Below, piece after piece: positions 17,230-25,741 of a stretch of DNA of 64,000 bases. The number at the start of each line of letters is the position of its first letter. The first letter of the stretch is position 1. The stretch spans positions 6,334-70,333 of the forward strand of contig CAKUED010000014.1 in assembly GCA_934646005.1 (NCBI GenBank), written 5' to 3'. The notes under the pieces were generated by a model. That model saw nothing but the letters and a program-made list of their open reading frames with translations, was not told where the DNA came from and ran no database searches. The DNA is from an uncultured Oscillospiraceae bacterium. GTDB taxonomy: Bacteria; Bacillota; Clostridia; Oscillospirales; Oscillospiraceae. The translations under genes were made by a program, and so were the position numbers.

Positions 17230-18614
17230 GCCATTTTTGCTTTTTCCGCTTTTGCGCTCTTTTTCTGGCTGCGGGTCTCCGCGGTGGTCTGACCCCCGGC
17301 GACGCCTTCGGTGCTCTCCGGCAGGAAAATGGCTTTGACCGTTGCAAAGCAGATCCGCAGGTCCGCGATCACGCTGGGATGCGCGATGTAGATCAGGTCC
17401 ATGCGCAGCTTGTCATACGGGCGCGTGTTGTACTTGCCGTAAACCTGCGCGTAGCCCGTCAGACCCGCCTTCGCCTGCAAACGCAGGCGGAACTCCGGCA
17501 TGATCGCCTCGTACTGCGCCGCGATCTCCGGGCGCTCCGGGCGCGGTCCGACGACCGACAGGTCGCCCCGCAGAATATCGACCAGCTGCGGCAGCTCGTC
17601 AATGTGCAGCTTGCGGAGGACGCGCCCCACGGGGGTGACGCGGTCATCGTGGTCGCCGGTCGAAAGCCGCGCAACGCCGTCTTTTTCCGCGTCCACACAC
17701 ATACTGCGGAATTTGTGGATCTTAAAAATTTTGCCGCCCTTTGTCAGGCGCTCCTGCGTGTAAAACACAGGTCCGCCGTCGCAGACCTTGATGCAGATCG
17801 CCGTAACAAGAAACACCGGCGACAGGATCAGCAGCGCCAGAGCCGACGCCAGCAGGTCAAACGCGCGCTTGAACGCGAGGTACAGGAGAGACGGGCGATA
17901 CCCTTCGACGCAGAGCGCCGGCAGATGGAACAGGCGCACCTGACGCGCCGCCTGCATGAGCGTATCGCCGATGCGCGGCGTCATATAGGCCTGCACGCCC
18001 CGCGCCACGCAGTATTTCAGAATTTCATTGCGGTTGCCGCTGCTCACATTGCTGAGGAACACGACCTCCGCGCCGTCCAGAACGGACAGGTCTGCCAGAC
18101 ACGCCTCGATCTCGACCGCGTCCGTCACCGTGAAGTTTTTCTTCAGCCCGTACAGCCCGATCATGTCGCCGACGTTCGTATATCCGTCGTAAACGATCAC
18201 GGAGCGCTTCGCCGGGCAGGCGGAAAAGTACCATTTTCTCTTGACCGCGCTCCAAAGCGCCGCGCAGATCGTGCTGACCGCCCAGGACGCCAGCAGCGGC
18301 AGCGGCGCTGCCGCGCGCCGCACCAGCAGGCAGGTCACACAGTAGAGAATGACGTGCGTAATAAGAAGCGCCAGAAGCTGGCTGCCGATCGTCTCGCGCA
18401 GCCCCTGCAGCGCGACCTCAAACGCGTCATAGGCGCGGCTCATCAGGCAGTAGATCACGCAGAACAGCGCGATCACGCACCAGATTTCCCAAGAGCCTGT
18501 CTGTGCCGCCGGCGCGTAAAACCAGCGCCAGCACAAGCCGAAAATTGCCGCCGCGAACACGATATTGACAAGATTGAACGCTGTCAGTAGCAAGCGCGGC
18601 TTGACCTTCCCCAT
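17217..18614 (-). CDS. Priming sugar transferase (polyprenyl-phosphate sugar-1-phosphate transferase)
   Basis: A 465-residue member of the WbaP/CpsE group that starts repeat-unit synthesis by moving a sugar-1-phosphate to undecaprenyl phosphate. Four membrane segments occupy about residues 8-135, a CoA-binding-like domain follows, then a fifth membrane helix (about 275-297). The catalytic bacterial-transferase domain contains FKIHKFRSMCVDAE, LHIDELPQLVDILRGDLSVV and GPRPERPE, and AKAGLTGYAQVYGKYN. The start MGKVKPRLLL at 18614 has AGAGGAAG nine bases upstream; the longer frame is rejected because it would place a non-membrane, low-complexity stretch before the first helix. It is the first gene of the leftward sugar-assembly set. 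Confidence 0.92.
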   Translation of the reverse strand: MGKVKPRLLLTAFNLVNIVFAAAIFGLCWRWFYAPAAQTGSWEIWCVIALFCVIYCLMSRAYDAFEVALQGLRETIGSQLLALLITHVILYCVTCLLVRRAAAPLPLLASWAVSTICAALWSAVKRKWYFSACPAKRSVIVYDGYTNVGDMIGLYGLKKNFTVTDAVEIEACLADLSVLDGAEVVFLSNVSSGNRNEILKYCVARGVQAYMTPRIGDTLMQAARQVRLFHLPALCVEGYRPSLLYLAFKRAFDLLASALALLILSPVFLVTAICIKVCDGGPVFYTQERLTKGGKIFKIHKFRSMCVDAEKDGVARLSTGDHDDRVTPVGRVLRKLHIDELPQLVDILRGDLSVVGPRPERPEIAAQYEAIMPEFRLRLQAKAGLTGYAQVYGKYNTRPYDKLRMDLIYIAHPSVIADLRICFATVKAIFLPESTEGVAGGQTTAETRSQKKSAKAEKAKMAQTL

Positions 18615-18768
18615 CCCAAAAAACTTCCTCTCTGTTATCCCTGTCTGACCTGGAGCTGCCCCACAAAGCGGTGCAAACGGTGGGTCGAGGCCCGGGTTCG
18701 TGTCCCGCGTTTCCTTTCTCCATTCCGCTTTCAGACCGCCGCCAAAGGCGGCTTGTCTGCTTACTGAA

Positions 18769-18799
18769 ATTATAACTCGTTCACCTGCGGACGAATCAA
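18769..18799 (-). promoter_or_regulatory. Possible promoter of the sugar transferase set
   Basis: Minus-strand TTGATT, 19-base spacer, TATAAT, about 155 bases before the sugar transferase start. The leader between contains a GCCGCC-AAA-GGCGGC hairpin. The long spacer makes this a weak call; read-through from the 18874 gene is also possible. Confidence 0.35.
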
Positions 18800-18873
18800 G
18801 AGGTTCTGACAGAAAAAGTGAGGTGCCGGACACAAAAAACGTTTCTGTTTACCGCAGCGAAAACGCGTACGGC

Positions 18874-20058
18874 TCAAGTCGATCCGTGCTCGCGCAGACC
18901 AAGCTCCGAAAGCAGCAAACGCGCCGCCTCCGAGCGTTCTTCACTGATGCCGCTGCTTACGCGCAGCTCGTTCACGCTGCGCTCAACACCGCCGCAGAAC
19001 AGCAGTCTGCCCCAGCGGTAGGCCTCATAAAGCGGCAGCAGCGCCGGTTTCCCGTCAAGGGACGGATAGCGGCTCTTCATCTTCTCATACGAAAGCCAGA
19101 CGCGGGAACGCAGATAGCCCTGCTTTCCGCCGAGCCTGACCTGCTGTATGGAGATGCGATTGTCCTGCGTGCCATATACGCCGCCACGCACGATGAACTG
19201 CTCCAGACGGCGTGTGGTATCGTCATGCATGCCGTCTCCAAACCACACGTCCGACAGATGCTCGGCGTGTTTTGCGAACGCAGAAAGTCCACCGTCCGCA
19301 AGGAGCTTTTCGCGCTTGTCCCGGTCATGCGGAACGCGGTGCGTCAGCACCCAGATGTCCAAAAACGGGCGGATGCCGCAGCCGCCGTTTTCAAAATGCT
19401 TCGCCATGTGTGCGATGTGGTAAAAATAGAACAGCTCATCCGGCATTTCACACCAGAAGCGCCAGCCGTCACGCCGCGCGGCGGTATCCCACACGGTGCT
19501 CAGCACGGCAGATGCCCGGTCGGTCTGATCCGCTTCGATCAGACCGCGGTGCAGTTCAATATTCTGCCCGTGCTGCGTAAATATCTGCGTAACATACGGC
19601 GATACCTCGCCCATCCGATACGGAGCTGCCTCCGCAACGGCGGCAAGCACCCGGTCGAGATCTTCCTCGTGGACGAGCACGTCGATGTCGCAGCTCGTGC
19701 GCATCCACGGCTCGGGATAATAGCGGCGGAGCACCGAGCCCTTGAGCGGCAGGAATGGGATCTGCACGGCTTCCAGCGTCTTACCGATCCGCGCCAGCTC
19801 ATAATTGAGCTGTTCACAGCGCACCGCAGCACGGAAAATCTCTTTTTCGAGTTCCCCGCTCCCCTCGCTAAGCAGACCGTTGTTTTTCAGCCCCAGTGCG
19901 AGCAGATGCACAAGGTCGTGCCGCCGCGCCAGCGCGGTCATGCCCGGCAGCATGGCAGGAGCATAAAGTGCGCGGTCCTCCGCGGAAAGCGGCTGCCCGC
20001 TGACCGCTGATGTGATCAGCCGAAAGAAAATTACCTGCCCTCTGTTTTCCAAGCCCAT
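18874..20058 (-). CDS. PF14907-type nucleotidyltransferase family protein (copy 2)
   Basis: A 394-residue relative of the 7741 protein. The signature is IPFLPLKGSVLRRYYPEPWM (about 99-118) followed by RTSCDIDVLV, with the Asp pair expected of a pol-beta-type nucleotidyltransferase. A helical C-terminal half contains the family pattern FYFYHIAHMAKHFENGGCGI (about 210-229). PF14907 proteins are recurrent accessories of lasso-peptide clusters, and here the gene follows ABC exporter, peptidase, PqqD-like and HprK-like genes in the same direction. Its substrate is unknown; nucleotidylation of the small peptide at 26442 or of a sugar are both open. Confidence 0.8.
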   Translation of the reverse strand: MGLENRGQVIFFRLITSAVSGQPLSAEDRALYAPAMLPGMTALARRHDLVHLLALGLKNNGLLSEGSGELEKEIFRAAVRCEQLNYELARIGKTLEAVQIPFLPLKGSVLRRYYPEPWMRTSCDIDVLVHEEDLDRVLAAVAEAAPYRMGEVSPYVTQIFTQHGQNIELHRGLIEADQTDRASAVLSTVWDTAARRDGWRFWCEMPDELFYFYHIAHMAKHFENGGCGIRPFLDIWVLTHRVPHDRDKREKLLADGGLSAFAKHAEHLSDVWFGDGMHDDTTRRLEQFIVRGGVYGTQDNRISIQQVRLGGKQGYLRSRVWLSYEKMKSRYPSLDGKPALLPLYEAYRWGRLLFCGGVERSVNELRVSSGISEERSEAARLLLSELGLREHGST

Positions 20059-20075
20059 GCTCCCTTTGTCATAGA

Positions 20076-20105
20076 GACCCCGCCGCCATGGGTGGCGGCG
20101 GGGTC
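20076..20105 (-). terminator. Intercistronic GC-rich hairpin, no U-tract
   Basis: A perfect 12-bp stem GACCCCGCCGCC / GGCGGCGGGGTC with a 6-base loop lies between the SLH gene and the nucleotidyltransferase. On the minus strand it is followed by TCTATGAC rather than a T-run, so it is more likely an RNA-stability or attenuation element than a full terminator. Confidence 0.4.
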
Positions 20106-20151
20106 GCCGCTTACGCTTTGTTCTGTTGATGCCCGCGAACTGCCGCGGGGG

Positions 20152-21612
20152 TTATTTCCAGTCCTCGTACAGATGCTCGCTGTCGAAGCTGTATTCGTGC
20201 GCGGTGGTCGCCTCCACGATGTCGTAGAAGCCCCAGAAGGTCGCGCTCACGTCGGGGAAGCGTCTGCCAGCACCGGCGTCGATAGTGTCAAAGTCGCCCA
20301 GACGACCGAGCATACGGTTGACGATGGCAGCAGCCTCCGTGCGCGTGATGGACGCGTTGGGGTTAAACTTGCCCGCGCCGCTGCCGACGACCCAGCCCAT
20401 GTCCGCCGCCGCCGCGATGTTGTTGTATGCCCAGAAGCTCGCGGGGACGTCGGTAAAGGTCGAGGTGCCGGTCAGCTTTTTGCTAAAACGGGTGCAGATC
20501 GCGATGAACTCCGCGCGGGTGATGGAGCGGTTCGGCGCAAAGGTCGTGGCGCTCGTGCCGTTGATGATGCCGAGCGACGCGAGCGTATTGACGGCAGTCG
20601 CGTACCACGCAGTGTCCGCCACATCGTCAAAGCGCTTCATGAGCTCCACGCTCTGCGCCTCACGGATCTCGTCCCTCAGCAGGCGGTAGAAGATCTGCGC
20701 GACCTCCGCGCGGGTGATGGGAGCGTTCGGGCGGAAATTGCCCTTGTTGTCGCCGACCATGAACGCGATGTGGTCATCCACGTTCAGGAAGTCCGCCACG
20801 CCGCTCTCTGCGGGGCTGACGGTCTTTTTGCGGAACACCGGCGTGACATATGCGTCGCTCTCCGGCATGGTAAAGGTGAACTTGTTGCCGCCATTATGGC
20901 GCGGGCGGATCGTATTGCCGTTTTCATCGGTGACGATGATGCGGCTGATAACATAACCCTCGTCAGGCTCGACCGTCACGGTGATCGTCTGACCGCCCGC
21001 CGCGCGGATGGGAGACGCCTCCGCGTCGCCGTTTGCAGCGTCCTTCACGATGACGTCGTACAGGTCAGAGGTCGTGCCGCCGGTCGTAGAGCTGTTCAGC
21101 GTGATGGTGACGACATAGGTCTTGCCGTACGCAGCATCCGTGCTGGGCGCGACGGTCGCGTTCGGCGTGTAGCTGATCTGATACGGCACGCCTTCGCTCA
21201 GCGCGCCGACCTTTGTGTTGAGGTCCACGAGGCACGCCTTCAGATCAATGCCCTGCGCGGCGGCGTTCCAGTTCGTGATCGTCGGGTCAGCCGCATAAGA
21301 CGTGACCCAGGTACTCCAGGTGGAATTATTGTACGCCGAAAGACCCGCGGCAACGATCGCGTTCATGGCGTGCGAGCCAAAGACGCGGAACTCGCCGTAG
21401 CTGTTGTCCCACTTTTCCGTGACGACCTGCACGACGCCGCCGGTCAGGCTGTCGCCGGTCAGGCTCAGGTAGCCGGTCGTGCCGGTGACGGTATCCGTGC
21501 TGTCCGTGATCGAAACGGTCAGATAGTAGCGGGTCACTGCGAGAGCTGTCTGCGGCAGGACGAGTACCATCAGCATCACCAGGACGAGCATCATTGCGAT
21601 TCTGCGTTTCAT
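20152..21612 (-). CDS. Secreted SLH-domain protein
   Basis: A 486-residue exported protein. A signal peptide (about 1-27, ending TALAV) is followed by a beta-rich domain and a short PDEGYVISRIIVTDENG repeat-like module (about 245-262). Three S-layer homology domains fill the C-terminal part: VADFLNVDDHIAFMVGDNKG... (about 300), RFDDVADTAWYATAVNTLAS (about 362) and TFTDVPASFWAYNNIAAAAD (about 416), each with the following TRAE motif. SLH domains bind pyruvylated secondary cell-wall polymer. A polysaccharide pyruvyl transferase is encoded in the same locus, so the polymer made here may be the wall ligand; that is inference. The start MKRRIAMM begins the signal peptide, and the longer frame is rejected. 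Confidence 0.9.
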   Translation of the reverse strand: MKRRIAMMLVLVMLMVLVLPQTALAVTRYYLTVSITDSTDTVTGTTGYLSLTGDSLTGGVVQVVTEKWDNSYGEFRVFGSHAMNAIVAAGLSAYNNSTWSTWVTSYAADPTITNWNAAAQGIDLKACLVDLNTKVGALSEGVPYQISYTPNATVAPSTDAAYGKTYVVTITLNSSTTGGTTSDLYDVIVKDAANGDAEASPIRAAGGQTITVTVEPDEGYVISRIIVTDENGNTIRPRHNGGNKFTFTMPESDAYVTPVFRKKTVSPAESGVADFLNVDDHIAFMVGDNKGNFRPNAPITRAEVAQIFYRLLRDEIREAQSVELMKRFDDVADTAWYATAVNTLASLGIINGTSATTFAPNRSITRAEFIAICTRFSKKLTGTSTFTDVPASFWAYNNIAAAADMGWVVGSGAGKFNPNASITRTEAAAIVNRMLGRLGDFDTIDAGAGRRFPDVSATFWGFYDIVEATTAHEYSFDSEHLYEDWK

Positions 21613-21614
21613 GT

Positions 21615-22370
21615 TCAAATCAATCCTTTCTCCTGCAAGCGCGACATATACCACGCCTTTTTTAAGCTCTTTTCGTTCACATAGGTATTAAATACGGTGT
21701 CGGTCAAGCTCATATCACCGTTATTTGCCTGAATTAACGTCTCCATCTGCGCGATGATGGCGTCCATTTTGCCGTCGCACTCCTTTTCAAGGCGTGTGGC
21801 TCTGCCGATATAGTCACTCACCAGCGAGGCGAGCTTCCCCGCCGTGCGCTGCGAGTCCGACAGCGCTCTGTAGTCCGCCTTGGCGGAGGTCTCCATGTTA
21901 TCGAGTGCCGCGAGGTATTCCTCCCGCAGCACATAGACCTGCGCGATGAGCGCGGAGAGCTGCTTCTGATACTCAGGCGGCTCTGCCGGCGCTTGCTCCG
22001 CCGGCTGTTCCTCCGGCGCTGCCGTTTCCGGCGCGCTGTCCGAACTGCCCGCCGCCGATTCGCTGGTCAGGCGACCGATCAATTCTTCCTGCGACAGGCT
22101 GCCGTCGCGCAGCGCCTCGCGTTCTTCCTCCGTCGGTGCGCGCACCGTCACATCGGACGAAGCCTCCACCGCGTCGCGGATGGTCTGGTCATTATCGGCA
22201 AGCTGCCCCTCCAGCTCCGCCGTGCTGTACTGGCGCGAGATGGCGAACGCCTGAATTTCCTTGCGGAAGCGCCACGCCAGCAGTCCGACCGCCAAAACCA
22301 GTACCGCCAGCACGATCAGCAGGACTGTCCGCGCCGTTTTCCGTTTTTTCCTTCGCCCATCGGCAGACAA
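21615..22370 (-). CDS. Membrane-anchored coiled-coil protein, function unknown
   Basis: A 251-residue protein with one N-terminal membrane helix (about 14-33) after a very basic cytoplasmic tail (RRKKRKT). The extracellular part is acidic and helical, with a Pro/Ala/Glu-rich linker (about 110-130) before a coiled-coil region (about 133-230). I do not recognise a family. It lies two bases upstream of the SLH gene and 17 bases downstream of the ABC exporter, so it may link the exporter to the cell surface in the way membrane-fusion or periplasmic adaptor proteins do. Confidence 0.7.
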   Translation of the reverse strand: MSADGRRKKRKTARTVLLIVLAVLVLAVGLLAWRFRKEIQAFAISRQYSTAELEGQLADNDQTIRDAVEASSDVTVRAPTEEEREALRDGSLSQEELIGRLTSESAAGSSDSAPETAAPEEQPAEQAPAEPPEYQKQLSALIAQVYVLREEYLAALDNMETSAKADYRALSDSQRTAGKLASLVSDYIGRATRLEKECDGKMDAIIAQMETLIQANNGDMSLTDTVFNTYVNEKSLKKAWYMSRLQEKGLI

Positions 22371-22387
22371 TCACACCACTTCCTTGC

Positions 22388-24007
22388 TCAGTGCGTTTGA
22401 CCTAAATGCAAAAGCTCCATTCCCAGCTCCGCCGGGATCTCCGGGCGGTGCGTCGCCGCGAGTGCAGCGGGGATCGTTTCCTTCAGATTCTTCAGCACGA
22501 CCGCCTCCGTATCGCGGTCCAGCGCCGACGTGATCTCGTCGAGCAGCAGCACCTTTGCGCCGGAGAGCAGCGCGCGGGCGATTGCCACACGCTGGCGCTG
22601 CCCGGCGGACAGCCCCTGCCCGTTCTCCCCCAGCGGCGTATCGAGCCCCTGCGGGAGCGCGCTTACAAAATCGCACGCCGCGGCTTGCAGTGCGCCGCGC
22701 AGCTCGTCCTCTGCGGCATCCGGCTTTGCCAGCAGGAGATTTTCCCGCAGCGTCCCGGAAAACAGCGTCGGCGTCTGCGGCACAAAGCCAAACAGCCGTC
22801 TTGTGGTGGCGGAGCACGGGAACTCGCCCCGGTTCGTCTCCAATATTACCTCGCCCGACTGCGGGCGGTAGGTCGCTAAGGTCAAACGATAGAGCGTACT
22901 TTTGCCGCGCCCCGACGCGCCCGTCAGGCACGTCCAGCGGTCCAGCGGCACGCGCACGGAAAAATTCTGCAAAACCGCGCGCTCCTCGCCCTCGTAAGAA
23001 AACGTCACATCGCAGAACACCAGCGCCTGCGGCACGGCATCCGCCGGAAGTTCCTCTCCCGCCGGTTCATCCGGCAGCGCGCACAGTTCCAGCAGCCGCT
23101 CCTGCGCGGCATCCACCGCCGCAAGCTGGCTCTGAATGCCGGTCAGCCCCGTGACGGGCGTGCGGAACAGCGCAATAAGCTGCAAGATCGCGGTCAGATC
23201 GCCAATGGACAGGCTGCCGCTTCGGATGGACAGCGCGCCCCATAAGATCACCGTGCCTGAGCCGACGTACACCAGCAGTGAAAAACCAGTCCACCCGCCG
23301 ATGGACAGCTTCCGCAGCGCCGTCCGTGCATGAAGCCAAACGCTCTGGCAGCTCGTAAAGCGGCGGGCGCTCTCGCCCGGCTCGGCGACGCTGCGCACCA
23401 GCTCCTGATGCTCTAATGTCTCTTGCAGCTTCGCCGTCAGGCGCTCACTCGCCTGCCGCTCCGCCATGTGGCGCTTTTTGAGCAGACGGCGAAACGCCAG
23501 TCCCGCCAGCGCCACCAGCGCGCCGCACGCCGCCAGCGCCGCCGCGAGCAGCGGCTTGAGCGCCGCCAGCGCGGCAAACGCCGTGCAAAGCTGCATTGCC
23601 TTTCCGGCAAGCCCCGGAAACAGGCTCGTATATCGTTCGCAGACCGTCCGGCAGTCGCCGGTCAGGCGGCTGTAGAGATGCCCGCTGTGGTAGCGATTCA
23701 CGCTTTCGCAGTCCTTCGTCTGCAAAAGCAGCAGCAATTCCCGCTGCAAGGCGGACGCGCTTTTGTCCGTCACATGACCCGACCACGCGCTGATCCCGGC
23801 ACTCAGCAGCGGGATGAGCACGCTCAGCGCGATCAGCGCCGCGCACCAGAGCGTAAAGCTCCGCGCGCCAGGCGCGCTGTTGAGCACGCCGCGTGAGGCA
23901 AGCGCCAGTGCCACAAACAGCACCGCCCGCAGCCCCGTCAGCGCCGCCAGCCCGATCCCCGCCCGTCGGCAGGGCGCAAGCGTGCGCTTCAGCTCCGAAT
24001 TTGTCAC
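22388..24007 (-). CDS. ABC transporter ATP-binding/permease protein (peptide-exporter type)
   Basis: A 539-residue half-transporter with an N-terminal membrane domain (about 1-300, six helices) and a C-terminal ATPase. The ATPase shows Walker A GASGRGKST, Q-loop FGFVPQTP, signature LSAGQRQRVAIARAL, Walker B VLLLDEITSALD and switch His in LAATHRPE. The start is GTG at 24007 because AAGGAGCGG precedes it and its GTGA overlaps the stop of the peptidase gene; the longer frame overlaps that gene in full. It resembles the D-type exporters of lasso-peptide clusters and lipid/peptide exporters. In context it would export the modified small peptide or another surface component. Confidence 0.88.
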   Translation of the reverse strand: MTNSELKRTLAPCRRAGIGLAALTGLRAVLFVALALASRGVLNSAPGARSFTLWCAALIALSVLIPLLSAGISAWSGHVTDKSASALQRELLLLLQTKDCESVNRYHSGHLYSRLTGDCRTVCERYTSLFPGLAGKAMQLCTAFAALAALKPLLAAALAACGALVALAGLAFRRLLKKRHMAERQASERLTAKLQETLEHQELVRSVAEPGESARRFTSCQSVWLHARTALRKLSIGGWTGFSLLVYVGSGTVILWGALSIRSGSLSIGDLTAILQLIALFRTPVTGLTGIQSQLAAVDAAQERLLELCALPDEPAGEELPADAVPQALVFCDVTFSYEGEERAVLQNFSVRVPLDRWTCLTGASGRGKSTLYRLTLATYRPQSGEVILETNRGEFPCSATTRRLFGFVPQTPTLFSGTLRENLLLAKPDAAEDELRGALQAAACDFVSALPQGLDTPLGENGQGLSAGQRQRVAIARALLSGAKVLLLDEITSALDRDTEAVVLKNLKETIPAALAATHRPEIPAELGMELLHLGQTH

Positions 24008-24480
24008 AGTTCCGCTCCTTCCGCGCCGCGAAGCAGCCGCTTGACCCGCCGCGCGCCGCCGATGACCAGATGCCGCAGCGGCCGCAGCGCCAGCCAGACG
24101 CGCCAATATGCGCCGTACAGTGCCGAATTTGCGGATACCCAGCGCCCGCCGCGCCGGTCGAACGCCTCCATCACCGCAACGATGTTCCCGCACGGCACGC
24201 CGCGCTCCAAGCGCCACTGCGCGTCGCCGCAGCACGTCACGCTCTCCGCCTCCACCGCCGTGACGCGGTGGAGCACAAAGCTGCCGTCCGCGCGGCGGTA
24301 AAGCGGCAGGTCGCCGCGTTTGAGCGCCCTCGGTGCGGACAAACGCACCCGGCTCACGCGGTCATGGAGCATGGGTTCCATGCTGTGCCCCGTCACCGTC
24401 AGCTCCACCGTGCCGCCCGCGGAGAGGACCTCTCCAATGAGCGGCGAAAGCGCCGCCATCGGTACGCTGTGCGTCTGCAT
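24004..24480 (-). CDS. S24/S26 signal-peptidase-like protein
   Basis: A 158-residue protein of the S24/S26 peptidase group. It has VTGHSMEPML (about 32-41) with the nucleophilic Ser, RGDLPLYRRADGSFVLHRV (about 57-75) with a His in the place used by Ser-His (ER-type, S26B) signal peptidases, and CGDAQWRLERGV. No membrane anchor is evident at the N-terminus, though a hydrophobic C-terminal stretch (about 120-145) could associate with membrane. Proteins of this type appear in RiPP and exopolysaccharide clusters beside PqqD and HprK-like genes. It may cleave the leader of the YxxP peptide or process SLH proteins; neither is shown. It starts one base after the preceding SLH gene ends. Confidence 0.8.
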   Translation of the reverse strand: MQTHSVPMAALSPLIGEVLSAGGTVELTVTGHSMEPMLHDRVSRVRLSAPRALKRGDLPLYRRADGSFVLHRVTAVEAESVTCCGDAQWRLERGVPCGNIVAVMEAFDRRGGRWVSANSALYGAYWRVWLALRPLRHLVIGGARRVKRLLRGAEGAEL

Positions 24481-24481
24481 C

Positions 24482-25387
24482 TCAGTTTTTGCCGATGATC
24501 TCACCAATATCGATCGTGCCGTCCTTGCCGACGTCGATGGTCGGGTGCAACTTCTCATACGCCGCCTTCGCGTCGGTCATCCATTTGAGGTATGCCTCCG
24601 GCGAGGCGAATTTTTCAAAATGCGCCTGACGCTGCTCGCCGGTCATCGCCTCGTACTCTTCCCAGGTGACATCCTGCGCCTTTTTGTTGGGATCGACCGT
24701 CGTGCCCTTGCTGCCGCCGGTGGAGGTATCGGTCGCGGGCTTGCCGTTCTTCGCGTAATCCATCGCGGTGTTGAACTGCGTCTGCGTGAACACCTTCTGC
24801 TCGATCAGGCGCTCGCTGAGCGTCAGGTCGCTGTTCTTGAGCTTGACGCTCATGGCGTTCCAGAATATCTCCACTGCGTCGCCGCGGACAAAATCGGTGT
24901 CATCCTCCGTGGTGGACACCAAGCCGAGCTTTTGCCCAAGCACCGCGCTCTTGCGGTAGTTAAAATCGGGTGTCGCGCCGCTGTCGCTGTAGCCGAGCGC
25001 GCGCAGGACCATCGTCAAAAACTGATAGTCCGTCACGGCGTCCGTGCCGCCGAAGCGGGTGGCGCTGTAGCCCTTGATGTAGCCCTTCTGATAGGCATAG
25101 GCGACGGTCTTGTCCGCCCACGCCGGGACGTCGGTAAACGGGTGCGTATAGCCGCCCTTTTCCGCCTCGGCGGTCTCGCCGAGCATCCGCACGATGAGCG
25201 TGATGCTCTGGCTGCGGTTGAGCTTTGCTTCCAGCTGGTAGCCCTTGCCCGTGCCGAAGAACAGCCCCAGATGGTTCAGCGCGTCCGCCTGATCGATCTG
25301 CTTGACATTGTATGTGGCGGCGGCGCAGGTCATGAGCAGCAGAACAGCCAGACAGAGCGCCAGCAGCCGGGAAATGGTCTTTTTCAT
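24482..25387 (-). CDS. Secreted SLH-like protein
   Basis: A 301-residue exported protein with a signal peptide (about 1-23, ending CAAAT). The N-terminal two-thirds reads like degenerate SLH repeats: ALNHLGLFFGTGKGYQLEAK-L-NRSQSITLIVRMLG, PFTDVPAWADKTVAYAYQKG and FNYRKSAVLGQKLGL, given here in short pieces (about 36-160). The C-terminal third is charged and contains a Thr/Ser/Gly-rich linker (about 220-235). This layout is found in clostridial surface proteins whose function is unknown. It lies between the PqqD-like gene and the peptidase gene, so its product may be a partner or substrate of the cassette. Confidence 0.75.
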   Translation of the reverse strand: MKKTISRLLALCLAVLLLMTCAAATYNVKQIDQADALNHLGLFFGTGKGYQLEAKLNRSQSITLIVRMLGETAEAEKGGYTHPFTDVPAWADKTVAYAYQKGYIKGYSATRFGGTDAVTDYQFLTMVLRALGYSDSGATPDFNYRKSAVLGQKLGLVSTTEDDTDFVRGDAVEIFWNAMSVKLKNSDLTLSERLIEQKVFTQTQFNTAMDYAKNGKPATDTSTGGSKGTTVDPNKKAQDVTWEEYEAMTGEQRQAHFEKFASPEAYLKWMTDAKAAYEKLHPTIDVGKDGTIDIGEIIGKN

Positions 25388-25428
25388 AGTCGTCTCCTTT
25401 ATCCATGAGGTCTCCGCGTTTCGGGATA

Positions 25429-25470
25429 GGGCGGGTCGCCCGCCCCACCCCGCAGCGCGGAAGCGCTGCG
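25429..25470 (-). repeat. Double GC-rich hairpin between PqqD-like and SLH genes
   Basis: Two adjacent inverted repeats: GGGCGGG / CCCGCCC (25429-25445) and CGCAGCGC / GCGCTGCG (25451-25470). Neither is followed by a T-run on the minus strand, so they look like stability or attenuation structures within the operon. Confidence 0.45.
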
Positions 25471-25474
25471 TATT

Positions 25475-25741
25475 TTACTCTGCGAGACAGCCCGCGATTT
25501 GCAGGCTGCTCAAAAATTCGTCGAGGTCGCGTGCCGCCTGCGCCTCGTCCACGTCGTATTCCGACGTGAGCGCCGCCAGCAGCGCCGCGCGGTCCGCGCC
25601 GCCCTCCAGCGTGCGCCAGAGCAGCGCGCCGCTGTCGTTGAGCGTCAGCATCCCGTTAAAATCCACGCTTGCCGCGCCCACGGCGACCACAACGTAGCTG
25701 CCGGCGACCTGCCGCAGCACGAAGTTTTCCTTGAGCTTCAT
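25475..25741 (-). CDS. PqqD-family peptide chaperone (RRE protein)
   Basis: An 88-residue winged-helix protein of the PqqD family, the RiPP recognition element that binds leader peptides and presents them to modifying enzymes. It has the expected pattern: beta strands in VVVAVGAASVDFNGMLTLN (about 18-36), the turn DSGALLWRTLEGG (about 37-49), then helices ending LLAALTSEYDVDEAQAARDL (about 53-72) and DEFLSSLQIAGCL. In lasso-peptide clusters the B1 protein has this fold and recognises a YxxP motif. The start overlaps the kinase stop (ATGA), so kinase, PqqD-like protein and the YxxP peptide are translated as a coupled trio. Confidence 0.88.
   Translation of the reverse strand: MKLKENFVLRQVAGSYVVVAVGAASVDFNGMLTLNDSGALLWRTLEGGADRAALLAALTSEYDVDEAQAARDLDEFLSSLQIAGCLAE

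Noticed and set aside
18615-18768. Riboswitch (c-di-GMP type) in the leader of the sugar transferase
   Set aside because: The leader is long and has GC hairpins, but none of the conserved core sequences of the c-di-GMP, THF or preQ1 families could be found by eye.
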